Shown: positions 42,909 to 52,887, counted from the stretch's first letter. The stretch: 64,000 nucleotides of DNA from Pseudodesulfovibrio sp. JC047 (GCF_010468615.1 NZ_WUEH01000001.1:1-64000), one strand, 5' to 3'. Numbers and translations are program-made. Notes: generated from the sequence alone by a model not told the origin.

Positions 42909-43691
42909 TTACCGTTTGATATTAATAGCCGTCTGCAACATGCCATCGGATGTAGTGATCGCCTTGGAATTGATTTCAAATGCCCGCTGCCCCACGATCA
43001 GCCCAACCATTTCATCAACCATCTCCACATTGGACCCTTCAAGGAATCCCTGGGCAATGGTCCCAAAATTCTCGTCGCCCGGCGTCCCGGAGACTGCCGC
43101 ACCAGAGGCTTCACTTTCCCGATAGAAATTACGTCCCGTAGCAATCAATCCCGCCGGATTCTGAAAGCGATAGATATCGATATCCGCTTCGGCCAAGGAT
43201 GTTCCATCTTTATCCAACGCCGCGATATTACCGTTTTCAGTGACGACGACACTCACGGTTTCCGGCGGCACAGTAAATTCCGGCTGCAAAGGCCACCCGC
43301 CAGCCGTCACCACTCGCCCTTCATCGTCGAGCTTGAATGATCCCGCACGGGTGTATACTTCCTCGTCATTTTGCATGACCTTGAAAAACCCATCGCCTTC
43401 AATGGCCATATCCAACGGGTTGCCAGTATTTTTAAAATCACCCTGTGTAAAAAACTTGTGTACCGTGACCGGACGAACACCCATACCGATCTGCATCCCG
43501 ACAGGCGTTCGGCCGCCCGTCGCATTTTGCGAGCCAGCGATCTGAAGCGTCTGATACATCAGGTCTTCGAATTCCGCCCGGCTCTTCTTGAATCCGGTGG
43601 TATTCACGTTGGCCAGGTTGTTGGACAACGTGTCAATATGGGTCTGCATGGCGACCATGCCTGTGGCTGAGGTCCAAAGGGAACGCATCAT
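42909..43691 (-). CDS. flgG: Distal rod protein FlgG
   Basis: A 260-residue FlgG: MMRSLWTSATGMVAMQTHID, LSNNLANVNTTGFKKSRAEF, GDGFFKV and the C-terminal SNVEMVDEMVGLIVGQRAFE. It builds the distal rod. AGGAGG lies eight bases before ATG 43691, which fixes the start. It follows flgF by 17 bases, and flgA comes next, an order common in delta-proteobacteria. Confidence 0.96.
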   Translation of the reverse strand: MMRSLWTSATGMVAMQTHIDTLSNNLANVNTTGFKKSRAEFEDLMYQTLQIAGSQNATGGRTPVGMQIGMGVRPVTVHKFFTQGDFKNTGNPLDMAIEGDGFFKVMQNDEEVYTRAGSFKLDDEGRVVTAGGWPLQPEFTVPPETVSVVVTENGNIAALDKDGTSLAEADIDIYRFQNPAGLIATGRNFYRESEASGAAVSGTPGDENFGTIAQGFLEGSNVEMVDEMVGLIVGQRAFEINSKAITTSDGMLQTAINIKR

Positions 43692-43708
43692 AGCCAAATC
43701 CTCCTAAC

Positions 43709-44488
43709 TTATAATGTTGGTCTGCCAACCTGAGTAATCAATTTCTGGTCAGTATCGTGAGCGGTCTGAATCATTTTCGAATACATGGTGAAGGCCCGCT
43801 GAGTTTCAATCATGGCCACCATTTCCGTCACAACATCCACATTCCCCTTTTCAAGGAATCCCTGCTGCACGGTAATATCTTCCGGGGGAATCTCCGCTGT
43901 TCCTTCTGGAACCGTGTAATAATTGGCCCCCAACCGTTCGACCTGTGCCAAATCATCAAATGAAACCAGATCAAGTGACCCCGCCGGATTGCCGTTGATC
44001 GAAACATTTCCTGAAGGATCGACTTCCACCCTCGCCCCCGGTGGCAATGTCAAAGGACCGCCGTCCACCATGACGGTATTGCCGTCCTGGGTCCGAAGCA
44101 TTCCGGTCGAATCCGGCAGGAAATTCCCGGCACGGGTGTACAAAACGTCTCCATTGCCGCTCTGCACCTTGAAAAAGCCCTCTCCAGACAAGGCCAAATC
44201 CAACTGATTACCAGTTTCTTGAAGACTTCCTTGTGAAAAATCAGTCTGTTGGGCAGAAAGACGCGGTTTCGCCATCACGTTCGCTTTCGGAAATAAATCC
44301 TTTCCCCGAAGATGGTTTTTTCCATCTATAAGAGAGTCATGAGCGAAACGAGTGAAGGTGTCATGAAAGGCCAACGTGTCTTTTTTGAAGGCCGACGTAT
44401 TCACGTTCGCCAAATTATTGGCGATGGATGACATCCTCATTTCATTGGATAAAGCGCCGAATAATGCGCTGTATGTACTATTTCGCAT
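43709..44488 (-). CDS. flgF: Proximal rod protein FlgF
   Basis: A 259-residue rod protein: YSALFGALSNEMRMSSIANN, LANVNTSAFKKDTLAFHD, SGEGFFKVQ and KGNVDVVTEMVAMIETQRAF. It builds the proximal rod with FlgB and FlgC. It is the first gene of the long leftward operon through fliW, behind a sigma-54-like promoter at 44515-44535. AGGAGG precedes the ATG at the normal distance. Confidence 0.93.
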   Translation of the reverse strand: MRNSTYSALFGALSNEMRMSSIANNLANVNTSAFKKDTLAFHDTFTRFAHDSLIDGKNHLRGKDLFPKANVMAKPRLSAQQTDFSQGSLQETGNQLDLALSGEGFFKVQSGNGDVLYTRAGNFLPDSTGMLRTQDGNTVMVDGGPLTLPPGARVEVDPSGNVSINGNPAGSLDLVSFDDLAQVERLGANYYTVPEGTAEIPPEDITVQQGFLEKGNVDVVTEMVAMIETQRAFTMYSKMIQTAHDTDQKLITQVGRPTL

Positions 44489-44514
44489 AGAGCGATCCTC
44501 CTGTTCGACAAGGG

Positions 44515-44535
44515 ATTTGCACTATGTATGCCAAG
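44515..44535 (-). promoter_or_regulatory. Sigma-54-like promoter of the flgF operon
   Basis: The minus strand reads TTGGCATACATAGTGCAAAT. The invariant GG (44531-44532) and GC (44519-44520) are exactly ten bases apart, as RpoN promoters require, and the flanks agree with TGGCAC-N5-TTGCA. It is about 30 bases before the flgF ATG. Rod and hook genes of polar-flagellate bacteria are typically RpoN-dependent. Confidence 0.68.
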
Positions 44536-44581
44536 AGAGAAAAGGAATGGACCCGACAGATTTTTATACGGGTCAGACTTG

Positions 44582-44608
44582 TTGACATAGTCTGCATATA
44601 TGTATAAA
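44582..44608 (+). promoter_or_regulatory. Likely sigma-70 promoter of tRNA-Gly
   Basis: TTGACA (44582-44587) and TATAAA (44603-44608, spacer 15) or TAAATA (44605-44610, spacer 17) lie 16-20 bases before the mature tRNA 5' end. The -35 box is perfect, which suits a stable-RNA promoter. Confidence 0.6.
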
Positions 44609-44623
44609 TAGGCTCGTTTCCAA

Positions 44624-44699
44624 GCGGGTGTAACTCAATTGGTAGAGTGTCAGCTTCCCAAGCTGAAAGTAGCGGGTTCGACCCCCGTCACCCGCTCCA
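44624..44699 (+). tRNA. tRNA-Gly (anticodon CCC)
   Basis: 76 bases with acceptor stem GCGGGTG/CACCCGC, discriminator T, and encoded CCA. The anticodon stem CAGCT/AGCTG has loop TCCCA-containing TTCCCAA, giving anticodon CCC for GGG codons. The TpsiC arm (GCGGG TTCGACC CCCGT) is canonical. Confidence 0.96.
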
Positions 44700-44745
44700 A
44701 AGCCTTTCGCAAGGCTTGTATTTCACAACCTTGCGGGGTTCGCGC

Positions 44746-44770
44746 AGGTGAGCTCGGGCTCACCTTTTTT
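44746..44770 (+). terminator. Terminator after tRNA-Gly
   Basis: AGGTGAGC and GCTCACCT form an 8-bp stem with loop TCGG, followed by TTTTTT. A weaker stem (CGCAAGG/CCTTGCG) lies between the tRNA and this hairpin. Confidence 0.9.
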
Positions 44771-44814
44771 ATTTGTTTTTGCCGCCCACGCGGTATGCAT
44801 GGAGTATTCATACA

Positions 44815-45273
44815 ATGCGTCAAACTTTCGAAGAAATGCTGTCGGACATCATCCGGCCTGAGGTAGAGAACCTCGGCTACCAGTTCTGGGGACTGGCTTC
44901 CCCTGCGTCCGGCAAAAAACGTGTTGTTCGCATATACATCGACGGTCCTGAAGGGGTGCACATCGACCAATGCGCTCATGTCAGCCGCCAGGTTGGCCTG
45001 TTGCTCGAAGTCGAAGACATCATCCCCGGAGCCTTTACGTTGGAAGTTTCCTCCCCCGGGTTGGAACGACCTTTTTTCTCGCCGGACCAAATGGTCAACT
45101 ATATTGGCAAAGAAATTGCTGTTACCCTCAATGAAACTCATGGTGACAGACGAAAGTTCAAAGGAACACTGACCGGAGTAAAGGGCGACACTGTCACCCT
45201 GAATGTCGATAATGAAACTTTGGATTTCATGTGGATTTCCATTAAGAAAGCCAAACTGATACACAAATTTTAG
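44815..45273 (+). CDS. rimP: Ribosome maturation factor RimP
   Basis: A 152-residue RimP: RPEVENLGYQFWGLASPASG, then VRIYIDGPEGVHIDQCAHVS and FTLEVSSPGLERPFF. It binds early 30S particles. ATG 44815 (MRQTFEEM) is the family-type start; the frame is open upstream to 44773 without support. It opens the rimP-nusA-infB operon, which follows the tRNA-Gly terminator. Confidence 0.93.
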   Translation: MRQTFEEMLSDIIRPEVENLGYQFWGLASPASGKKRVVRIYIDGPEGVHIDQCAHVSRQVGLLLEVEDIIPGAFTLEVSSPGLERPFFSPDQMVNYIGKEIAVTLNETHGDRRKFKGTLTGVKGDTVTLNVDNETLDFMWISIKKAKLIHKF

Positions 45274-45334
45274 TTGTAAGTGCACTATCCGCCGAAAGGA
45301 TTCGGATCATTTCGGCACAAGCGGAGGTTAGATC

Positions 45335-46723
45335 ATGTCGGAGCTGAAAAAGGCCATCGACCAGATAAGCAAGGACAGGGGCATTGACCGCGACCTGTTG
45401 ATCGACACTCTTGAGGAGGCCGTCCGTTCGGCCGTGGCCCGCAAGTATGGCGAGACCATGGACATCGAAGTATCCTTTAATGAGGAACTTGGCGAAATCG
45501 AGGTCTTCGAATTCAAAGTGGTTGTGGAAGACGTGCACGATCCCATCAGTGAAATTTCGCTGGACGATGCCATCGACCACGATCCAAAGGCCCAGTTGGA
45601 CGACGAGATGGGATTCCCCCTCAAAGTCGAAGATCTTGGCCGTATTGCCGCGCAAAGCGCGAAACAGGTCATCATCCAACGGATGCGTGACGCTGAACAG
45701 GAAATCATTTTCGAAGAATACAGGGACCGCATCTCGGAAATTGCCAGTGGTATCATCCAACGCCGTGACCGCACGGGTTGGATCATCAACCTTGGCCGGA
45801 CCGAGGCACTGTTGCCCAAAGACGAACAGATTCCGAGAGAACGGTACAAACGCGGTGATCGCGTTCAGGCATATATCATTGATGTCCTCAAGGAATCCCG
45901 TGGACCACAGGTTGTCGTGTCACGGTCCCACCCGGACTACATGATCGAGCTGTTCAAACGGGAAGTCCCCGAAGTGGCTGACGGCACCGTCAAAATCATG
46001 GGTGTTGCCCGTGATCCGGGACTGCGCGCCAAAGTGGCCGTCATGTCTCGTGATCGTGATGTTGATCCGGTCGGAGCCTGTGTCGGAATCCGTGGTTCCC
46101 GCATCCAAAACGTGGTACAGGAACTCAAGGGCGAACGCATCGACATCGTTGTGTGGAGCCCGGATATTGCCATGTATGCCCAGCATGCACTCTCCCCGGC
46201 CCTCATCTCCCGCATCACTGTGGATGACGAAGAGGAAGCATTGGAAGTGGTCTGCCCGGACGATCAGCTCACCTTGGCCATTGGCCGCAAGGGGCAAAAC
46301 GTCAAGTTGGCCGCAAAACTTCTGGGCTGGAAGATCGACATTTTCACCGAATCCCGCTACGGCGAACTGAACGCCGCACGCAAGGGTATGGATCAGATCG
46401 CTGCAGTTGCGGAAATCGGCATGGAAAACTTCTTTGGCGCGGGCTTCGAAACCATCGAATCCATTGTCAAAGCAACCGATGAAGCTCTGTTGTCCATCAA
46501 GGGCATGACGGAAAGCAAAATCGGCGACATTCGTGTGGCCATCAATATGCTGGCTCCCGGCCTTCAGGAAGAACTGGCGAACGAATCTGACGCAGCAGCG
46601 GACGACATCGAAATCCAAGACGAATCTGAAGAGACTGAAACAGTCACACCGGAAGAAGTCACTGAAACAGCGACTGAAACGATAGAATCAGAGACTCCCG
46701 CCGATGGCGAGGAGACGAAATAA
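45335..46723 (+). CDS. nusA: Transcription factor NusA
   Basis: A 462-residue NusA: N-terminal RNA-polymerase-binding domain, S1 domain (RRDRTGWIINLGRTEALLPK), two KH domains (GACVGIRGSRIQNVVQELKG and LAIGRKGQNVKLAAKLLGW), then a helical repeat region (ENFFGAGFETIESIVKATDE) and a short acidic Glu/Thr-rich tail. It acts in pausing, termination and antitermination. AGCGGAGG stands upstream of ATG 45335. Confidence 0.96.
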   Translation: MSELKKAIDQISKDRGIDRDLLIDTLEEAVRSAVARKYGETMDIEVSFNEELGEIEVFEFKVVVEDVHDPISEISLDDAIDHDPKAQLDDEMGFPLKVEDLGRIAAQSAKQVIIQRMRDAEQEIIFEEYRDRISEIASGIIQRRDRTGWIINLGRTEALLPKDEQIPRERYKRGDRVQAYIIDVLKESRGPQVVVSRSHPDYMIELFKREVPEVADGTVKIMGVARDPGLRAKVAVMSRDRDVDPVGACVGIRGSRIQNVVQELKGERIDIVVWSPDIAMYAQHALSPALISRITVDDEEEALEVVCPDDQLTLAIGRKGQNVKLAAKLLGWKIDIFTESRYGELNAARKGMDQIAAVAEIGMENFFGAGFETIESIVKATDEALLSIKGMTESKIGDIRVAINMLAPGLQEELANESDAAADDIEIQDESEETETVTPEEVTETATETIESETPADGEETK

Positions 46724-46743
46724 CACTGGGGCACGGACAGCGC

Positions 46744-46995
46744 ATGAAAAACACGGGACACAAACACGATCCTGTCAGAATGTGCGCTGTCTGTCGCGAA
46801 CGGTTCTCCAAACGAGAATTGCAGCGATACGTCTGTCCGGAAGCAACAAGCGAACCGAGTGACACCGGTCCGATACTTGATCCGGGGCATACCATGCCCG
46901 GGCGCGGAATTTACGTATGCGGTCAGACCCGATGCAGGGAACGCTTCCCTAAAGTGCTCAAGGGCCTGATGAAGAAACGCAAAAGGGGTAATTAG
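46744..46995 (+). CDS. YlxR-family (DUF448) RNA-binding protein
   Basis: An 83-residue protein with the YlxR pattern: DPVRMCAVCRERFSKREL, then GRGIYVCGQTRCRERFPK, with paired Cys residues. YlxR is a small RNA-binding protein always placed between nusA and infB, as here. Its TAG is followed directly by the infB ATG. It has been linked to RNase P regulation in Gram-positives; the role in this lineage is not known. Confidence 0.92.
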   Translation: MKNTGHKHDPVRMCAVCRERFSKRELQRYVCPEATSEPSDTGPILDPGHTMPGRGIYVCGQTRCRERFPKVLKGLMKKRKRGN

Positions 46996-49947
46996 ATGAC
47001 GGCAAAGGTTCGGGTAGAAGATCTGGCTGTTGAGTTCCAACTCAGCAACAAGGAGATCATTCAGCAACTTCGTGAAATCGGCGTCCAGGCCAAAAGCCAA
47101 AAGACTGTCGTGGAAAACGAAGATGTGGACCGCCTCAAGGCGGAAATGAAAAAAGGTGGCTCCGGCAAACGTGAAGTCCGCCGTGTGAGCGATTCTGGCG
47201 TCATTATTCGACGCAGACGCAAAAAATCCAAAACTTCCAAGGAAGAGAAAACGGCTCCTGCGACTGAAACAGTCGTTGAAGAAGTCGTAGACGCTCCAGT
47301 CGAGGAAAAGGTTGTCCCTCCTGTCGAGGAAAAAGCCACCCCGGTTCAGGAAGCAAAGGAACCCCAGGAAGCCAAAAAAACTTCCAAGAAAAAAGCTCCA
47401 AAAAAGGCAGCGCCACAGGTGAAGATTATCAAGCCTGCACATGCGGCAACGCCTGAAAAAAACAAGGCCGAGGTTGTTAAGACCCCGGTTCCGGAAGCAG
47501 TGGTTGAAGAGGCCGCCCCCGAACCCGTGCCTGAAAAAACCACCGCTGTTCCTGAAGCTGCTCCTCAAAAGACTGTTGAGGAAAAAGCCCCTGCCGCCCC
47601 CGTCGAAAAGGCAAAATCCACCGAGAAAGTTGAAAAACAGGACAAGGTGGAGAAAAAAGCTCCTGCCAAGAAAACGGCAAAAGATGAGGGAACGGCCAAG
47701 GCGGAACCCAAAAAGAAGAAAAAGAAGAAAAGAGAGCACGAAGCTCCCAAAGTCAAAATCATTTCCATGCCCACAGAGGCGGAAGTTCAGGCCCGCGCAG
47801 CTGCAAAGCTCGCAAAACCCGAACGCCGTTCCAGTGGTCGTCCCGGTCGTCCGGGCGGAGGTCGTCCGGGTGGAGGTCGTCCAGGTGGCGGTCGTCCAGG
47901 TGGAGGCCGTCCTGCTGGTGGTCGTCCTAGCGGAGGTCGCCCAGGTGGCGGTCGTCCCAGCGGAGGCCGTCCCGGTAGCGTTCCGGCTCCGACCCCTGCC
48001 ATGCCGGATGGACGTAGCAAGAAAAAACAGGGCAAGAAACGCCGTGTTGTTGAATTCGGCGGCGGAAATGACCGTGGCAACAAGAATTTCAACGATGGAT
48101 TCCCGCAGGGACGCAAGGGCCGGAAGAAAAAGGGTCGTAAAAACCAGATTCAGCAGCATGAGCAGGTTCAGGCCCAGCCGATGAAGGCCGCAAAGCGCAA
48201 GATCAAATTCGATGAAACCATCCGCCTGGCGGACATGGCTCACCAGATGGGTATCAAAGCGCAGGACCTCATCAAGGCACTGTTCACCATGGGTGTCATG
48301 GCGACCATTAACCAGTCACTTGATCTGGATACCGCAACTCTGCTTGCTGGCGAATTCGGATATGAAGTTGAAAACGTCTCCTTTGACGAACAGGAATTCC
48401 TGGTTCCCACCGAGGCAGATAAGGAAGCCGATCTCAAACCGCGTCCTCCCGTGGTCACCATCATGGGTCACGTTGACCATGGTAAGACCTCTCTGCTGGA
48501 CGCTATCCGCCAGTCCAATGTGACAGACGGAGAAGCTGGCGGTATCACGCAGCACATCGGTGCGTACCATGTCCAAACGCAACGCGGCGAAGTGGTTTTC
48601 CTTGATACTCCCGGTCACGAAGCCTTTACAACCATGCGTATGCGCGGTGCCCAGGTGACGGATATCGTCATTCTTGTCGTCGCAGCTGACGATGGTGTCA
48701 TGGACCAGACTCGTGAGGCCATCAGCCACTCCAAAGCGGCCGGTGTTCCCATTGTGGTCGCCGTCAACAAGATGGATAAGGAAGGCGCAAACCCGGATAA
48801 CGTCAAACGCGAACTGGCCGAGCTTGGACTCTCCCCCGAAGACTGGGGTGGTGAAACCATTTTCGCTCCTGTTTCCGCGAAGAAAAAAGAAGGCATCGAC
48901 GAGTTGCTCGAAATGGTCCTGCTCCAGGCGGAAGTGCTGGAACTCAAGGCCAACCCAGACAAACCCGCTCGAGGTCATATTGTCGAAGCACGGCTGGACA
49001 AGGGCCGTGGTCCAGTGGGCACCATGCTCATCTCCGAAGGAACCATCAATCAGGGCGACAGCTTTGTTTCCGGTGTCCATTTCGGTAAGGTCCGCGCGAT
49101 GTTCAATGATCAGGGCAAAAAACTCAAAACCGCTGGACCAGCCATGCCGGTTGAGATCCAGGGCTTTGACGGCCTGCCTGAAGCCGGTGACGAGTTGTTT
49201 GTCGTGGCAGACGAGAAAGTCGCCCGCCGCATCGCCAACTCCCGTGCCATGAAGAAACGTGAGAAGATTCTCTCCTCCAAGTCCAAGGTGACATTGGAAT
49301 CCTTCCTGGCCAGCAAACCCAACGATGAAACACAGACGTTGAACCTCGTGCTCAAGGCCGATGTTCAGGGTTCGTTGGAAGCGGTGACCGAAGCACTCAA
49401 CAAGTTGTCCACCGACGAGATCAAAATCGACGTCGTTCACGGCGGAGCTGGTGCCATCACCGAATCCGACATTCTTCTGGCCGGTGCGTCCGAAGCCATC
49501 ATTCTCGGCTTCAACGTCCGCCCGAACCTGAAGGTCAAGGCAATCGCCGAACACGAAGGCGTTGAAGTCCGCTTCTACGACATCATCTACAAGCTGGTGC
49601 AGGAAGTGAAGGATGCCATGAGTGGTATGCTGACCCCGGATATCGAAGAAGTGTACCTGGGTCAGGCGGAAGTCCGTCAGACATTCAGCGTGCCGAAGAT
49701 CGGTCTCATCGCCGGTTGTTACATTCCGGACGGCAAGATCACTCGCGGCGCACAGGTTCGCCTGCTTCGCGACGGCGTGGTCATCTACACCGGTCAGGTC
49801 GCTTCGCTTCGCCGCGAAAAAGACGATGTCCGCGAAGTGGCCAAAGGCTATGAGTGCGGAATCGGCCTCGAAAAATTCAACGACATCAAGGTCGGCGATG
49901 CTATCGAAGCCTTTGAGACCAAAGAGGTCGCACGGACCATCGACTAA
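46996..49947 (+). CDS. infB: Translation initiation factor IF-2
   Basis: A 983-residue IF-2. The N-terminal IF2N segment ([20 protein letters not shown]) is followed by about 300 low-complexity residues: Glu/Val/Pro/Lys repeats, then a block of [10 protein letters not shown] repeats near 277-330, then a second IF2N domain ([20 protein letters not shown]). The GTPase core has [17 protein letters not shown] and NKMDKEG, followed by domains II-IV. It places initiator tRNA on the ribosome. The Gly-Arg-Pro repeat block is coded by near-identical 12-base units (47835-47980) and is prone to length change. Confidence 0.97.
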   Translation: MTAKVRVEDLAVEFQLSNKEIIQQLREIGVQAKSQKTVVENEDVDRLKAEMKKGGSGKREVRRVSDSGVIIRRRRKKSKTSKEEKTAPATETVVEEVVDAPVEEKVVPPVEEKATPVQEAKEPQEAKKTSKKKAPKKAAPQVKIIKPAHAATPEKNKAEVVKTPVPEAVVEEAAPEPVPEKTTAVPEAAPQKTVEEKAPAAPVEKAKSTEKVEKQDKVEKKAPAKKTAKDEGTAKAEPKKKKKKKREHEAPKVKIISMPTEAEVQARAAAKLAKPERRSSGRPGRPGGGRPGGGRPGGGRPGGGRPAGGRPSGGRPGGGRPSGGRPGSVPAPTPAMPDGRSKKKQGKKRRVVEFGGGNDRGNKNFNDGFPQGRKGRKKKGRKNQIQQHEQVQAQPMKAAKRKIKFDETIRLADMAHQMGIKAQDLIKALFTMGVMATINQSLDLDTATLLAGEFGYEVENVSFDEQEFLVPTEADKEADLKPRPPVVTIMGHVDHGKTSLLDAIRQSNVTDGEAGGITQHIGAYHVQTQRGEVVFLDTPGHEAFTTMRMRGAQVTDIVILVVAADDGVMDQTREAISHSKAAGVPIVVAVNKMDKEGANPDNVKRELAELGLSPEDWGGETIFAPVSAKKKEGIDELLEMVLLQAEVLELKANPDKPARGHIVEARLDKGRGPVGTMLISEGTINQGDSFVSGVHFGKVRAMFNDQGKKLKTAGPAMPVEIQGFDGLPEAGDELFVVADEKVARRIANSRAMKKREKILSSKSKVTLESFLASKPNDETQTLNLVLKADVQGSLEAVTEALNKLSTDEIKIDVVHGGAGAITESDILLAGASEAIILGFNVRPNLKVKAIAEHEGVEVRFYDIIYKLVQEVKDAMSGMLTPDIEEVYLGQAEVRQTFSVPKIGLIAGCYIPDGKITRGAQVRLLRDGVVIYTGQVASLRREKDDVREVAKGYECGIGLEKFNDIKVGDAIEAFETKEVARTID

Positions 49948-49966
49948 AAAAAACATCACGAAACAC

Positions 49967-49996
49967 CGGGCGGCCTATTGCATAATAGGCCGCCCG
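49967..49996 (+). terminator. Strong hairpin after infB
   Basis: CGGGCGGCCTATT and AATAGGCCGCCCG form a perfect 13-bp stem with loop GCAT. What follows (TATTTATTTC) is only partly T-rich, so it may be a partial terminator that lowers expression of the downstream genes or an mRNA-stabilising hairpin. Confidence 0.65.
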
Positions 49997-50021
49997 TATT
50001 TATTTCTTCGGGGAGGCATGT

Positions 50022-50321
50022 ATGATAATAGGCGTCTTACACCTCGAATTCAGACTGCACGGGAACCGCTCTCTCAAAGGGAAACGCAAGGTCGCGTTGA
50101 GCCTGAAACAAAAATTACGCAACAAATTCAATGTCTCAGTTGCGGAAATTGAAGCCATGGATATTCACGACATACTTGTTTTAGGCGTCGTGACCACCGC
50201 AAATGCCACGCAGCGCGTTGAAAGCAGGCTTGCCAAAGCCCTCGCCATGGTGGAAGCTCTTTCACCGGCTGAATTGACCCGGTGCAACACTGAAATTTTT
50301 TCTGATTCAGATGAAGGATAG
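50022..50321 (+). CDS. DUF503 protein
   Basis: A 99-residue DUF503 (YlxP-like) protein: GVLHLEFRLHGNRSLKGKRK, then LRNKFNVSVAEIEAMDIHDI. The family is small, ferredoxin-fold-like, and regularly encoded between infB and rbfA. GGGGAGG lies upstream of the start. Biochemical role unknown; the neighbourhood suggests ribosome or RNA work. Confidence 0.88.
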   Translation: MIIGVLHLEFRLHGNRSLKGKRKVALSLKQKLRNKFNVSVAEIEAMDIHDILVLGVVTTANATQRVESRLAKALAMVEALSPAELTRCNTEIFSDSDEG

Positions 50322-50327
50322 ATTATA

Positions 50328-50663
50328 ATGAAGGCATCAAATTCTCGCAGAGCCGTCCGAATGGGCGATCAGATCATGCGCGAAATAGGCACGCTGCTGG
50401 TACAGGAAGCCGCCGACCCCCGGCTGCAACTCGTCACCCTGTCTGGTGTTCGAATGAATGCCAACCTGCGGATTGCAGAAATTTTCTACACCGTGTCCGG
50501 CGATGAGGAACATCGCAAGGAAGTCCAGGCAGGTCTCGAAAAGGCCTCCGGTTTCCTGCGCTCCCGTCTCGGACGCATCCTCAAATTACAATTTGTCCCG
50601 GAACTCCGGTTTGTTTTTGACGATTTTCTTGAGGATATTGTCTATGGAAAATCAAATTCATAA
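50328..50663 (+). CDS. rbfA: Ribosome-binding factor RbfA
   Basis: A 111-residue RbfA: SRRAVRMGDQIMREIGTLLV, DPRLQLVTLSGVRMNANLRI and FVPELRFVFDD, a KH-type fold. It assists 16S 5'-end maturation. It starts six bases after DUF503 and overlaps the next gene by 20 bases. Confidence 0.93.
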   Translation: MKASNSRRAVRMGDQIMREIGTLLVQEAADPRLQLVTLSGVRMNANLRIAEIFYTVSGDEEHRKEVQAGLEKASGFLRSRLGRILKLQFVPELRFVFDDFLEDIVYGKSNS

Positions 50664-51612
50664 GATATGTGACATCCTCCGCACTCAGGATGATTTCCTG
50701 ATTGCCTCTCACACCAATCCGGATGGGGATGCCATCGGTTCCATCTGCGCCATGGGGTATATCCTCACTGCGCTCGGCAAACGTTTTTCCCTATACAATG
50801 CGTCGGGACTCCCGGAACGATATGATTTCATTTCCGTTCCTGCACCGATTCATAAATCCCTGCCGGAAACATTGCCCAAGTGGACGATCGTTCTGGATTG
50901 CGGAGCCAAAGACCGGATGGGGGATGCGCTGACAGCCCGCGCCGACGAAACACAATTCATCAACATCGACCACCACCTTGGCAACGATCAATTCGGTGTG
51001 GAAAATTTGGTGGACCATACCCAGCCGGCAGCCGGGTCCATAGTAGCCCTTCTCGCCAAAGAATTGCACCTCCCGCTGGTTGGTCCCCTTGCCGAAAACA
51101 TCTATCTGGCCGTGGCCACGGACACCGGATTTTTTACGTATGGTTCGACCACACCGGAATCTTTGGAGCTAACTGCGGAAATGCTTCGGGACGGACTGGA
51201 TATTGCTCATATGAATATGACGATTACCAAACAGTGGTCCGAAAACAGAATGCGGTTGTGGACCGAAGCCATGAATGGTGTGGTTGTCTCGGATGACCAA
51301 CTGATTGCAACCACTGTCATCACCCGGGAGATGTTCGCACAGACAGGCACCACATCTTCGGATACGGAAAATATCATCAATTTTCTGCGTCGGCTGAAAT
51401 CCGTACGCATTGCCGCAGTGCTTCGCGAAGAAAAAACCGACACGTACAAATTCTCCCTGCGCTCCTATGGGGATGATAATGTCCAGGAAATCGCGGCACA
51501 CTTCGGTGGTGGTGGACACAAAAACGCTTCCGGTGGAACAATTTCCGCTCCGCTGGAGCAGGCACGGGAAAGCCTCATTTCCACGATCGAGACCTATTTG
51601 AGGACACGATAA
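50644..51612 (+). CDS. nrnA: DHH-family oligoribonuclease/pAp phosphatase (NrnA type)
   Basis: A 322-residue DHH-DHHA1 phosphoesterase. Metal motifs: ASHTNPDGDAIGS near the N-terminus, VLDCG, NIDHHLGNDQ (the DHH box) and ATDTGF. The DHHA1 substrate domain has the FGGGGHKNASGG motif. NrnA degrades short RNA oligomers and dephosphorylates pAp. ATG 50644 (MENQIHKICDIL) overlaps the end of rbfA; the open frame further upstream is the rbfA shadow. Confidence 0.92.
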   Translation: MENQIHKICDILRTQDDFLIASHTNPDGDAIGSICAMGYILTALGKRFSLYNASGLPERYDFISVPAPIHKSLPETLPKWTIVLDCGAKDRMGDALTARADETQFINIDHHLGNDQFGVENLVDHTQPAAGSIVALLAKELHLPLVGPLAENIYLAVATDTGFFTYGSTTPESLELTAEMLRDGLDIAHMNMTITKQWSENRMRLWTEAMNGVVVSDDQLIATTVITREMFAQTGTTSSDTENIINFLRRLKSVRIAAVLREEKTDTYKFSLRSYGDDNVQEIAAHFGGGGHKNASGGTISAPLEQARESLISTIETYLRTR

Positions 51613-52554
51613 ATGGGCCGCAAAAGAAACAAACGAAGTCCTGAACAACGTGATGGACTACTCATATTGAACAAACCGTCCGGTCCGACGTCCGCCGGGT
51701 GTCTCAATGACATCAAGCATCAACTCAAACAATACAAGATCGGACACGGCGGCACGCTTGATCCCATGGCACAAGGTGTGCTTCTGGTGCTGCTTGGACA
51801 CGGAACCAAGCTTGCTCCGTACCTGAGTGGCGGAACCAAAACCTATTCCGGCACATTTCGACTCGGAATAACCACTGATACCCTTGATATTCAAGGTAAA
51901 GTGCTCACAGAGTCACCCGTTGACGTCTCGGCCGAAGACGTGAAACAGGCAGTTTTATACTGGAAAGAGTTGACAGAGCAGGAAGTTCCTGCCTATTCGG
52001 CTGCCAAACACAAGGGCAAACCGTTGTACGCCTTGGCCCGCGAAGGCAAGGAAACTCCGGTGAAAATAAAGCCCATTGTTATTTCTCATGTGGAATCGCT
52101 AGACGTTCAGATGCCTGAAGCATCATTCAGGGTCAGTTGCTCCGCCGGTACGTACATACGTTCCCTGGTCCACAGCTTGGGGACACGAATGGGGTGCGGT
52201 GCGACACTGACCAGCCTGGTCCGGGAATCGAGCGAGCCTTTTCGGCTCGATCAAGCCCATGACCTCAAAGACGTTCTGGAAAATCCGAATGCATTTTCGG
52301 ACAAAGTGATCCCTTTAAAGGACACTTTACCTCACTGGCCTCGGTACCAATTGACCGAACCGCTGGCAGGACTCGTGAAAAACGGGGCCTGGTTGCCGGT
52401 CAATGATGAACCCGGGAAATTGCTGGCCGGAAAAATCGGTGATCGAGCCATGGTGCTCGATTGCGATACAACTCCGCTGGCACTCGTTGAGGCAAAACTC
52501 CAGGACGGAATGCCCAAATGGGCCATTCTTCGAGGACTTTGGAACCAGAACTGA
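51613..52554 (+). CDS. truB: tRNA pseudouridine-55 synthase TruB
   Basis: A 313-residue TruB: LLILNKPSGPTSAGCLNDIK, then GHGGTLDPMAQGVLLVLLG with the catalytic Asp, VPAYSAAKHKGKPLYALARE and AGTYIRSLVHSLG. It makes pseudouridine 55 in the T-loop of tRNAs. Its ATG directly follows the nrnA stop. A slightly longer C-terminus (after residue 250) forms a PUA-like domain. Confidence 0.95.
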   Translation: MGRKRNKRSPEQRDGLLILNKPSGPTSAGCLNDIKHQLKQYKIGHGGTLDPMAQGVLLVLLGHGTKLAPYLSGGTKTYSGTFRLGITTDTLDIQGKVLTESPVDVSAEDVKQAVLYWKELTEQEVPAYSAAKHKGKPLYALAREGKETPVKIKPIVISHVESLDVQMPEASFRVSCSAGTYIRSLVHSLGTRMGCGATLTSLVRESSEPFRLDQAHDLKDVLENPNAFSDKVIPLKDTLPHWPRYQLTEPLAGLVKNGAWLPVNDEPGKLLAGKIGDRAMVLDCDTTPLALVEAKLQDGMPKWAILRGLWNQN

Positions 52555-52617
52555 ACACTTCAGGACTGAATAAACAGCACAACAATACATCAACCCCCAA
52601 ACGAGGAGGATAGCGCT

Positions 52618-52887
52618 GTGGTTATGACTGCTGAAGAAAAGCTGAAAATTATTGAAGAGTACAAGACCTGTGAAGGCGACACCGGGTCCCCTGAAGTCCA
52701 GGTTGCGCTGCTGACTGCACGCATCAAATACTTGGGAGAACACTTCAAGTCCCATAAAAAAGACCACCACTCCCGGACTGGTCTGCTCAAACTAGTTGGT
52801 CAACGCAGAAAACTGCTGAAATACCTGGCCAACAAAGACATCCAGCGCTACCGCGACCTCATTGGCCGCCTTGGTCTGCGCAAGTAG
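52618..52887 (+). CDS. rpsO: 30S ribosomal protein S15
   Basis: An 89-residue S15: [20 protein letters not shown], then [20 protein letters not shown]. The length equals that of the E. coli protein when the GTG at 52618 is used, which also has GAGGAGGA seven bases upstream. The ATG two codons later is too far from it. It binds 16S rRNA and often regulates its own mRNA. Confidence 0.95.
   Translation: MVMTAEEKLKIIEEYKTCEGDTGSPEVQVALLTARIKYLGEHFKSHKKDHHSRTGLLKLVGQRRKLLKYLANKDIQRYRDLIGRLGLRK

Noticed and set aside
46564-48243. A 559-codon open frame on the minus strand
   Set aside because: It is the antisense shadow of infB; the product is an implausible run of Ser, Thr, Phe and Gly-rich low-complexity sequence.
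48316-49959. A 547-codon open frame on the minus strand
   Set aside because: Antisense to the conserved IF-2 GTPase core; no ribosome site and no family.
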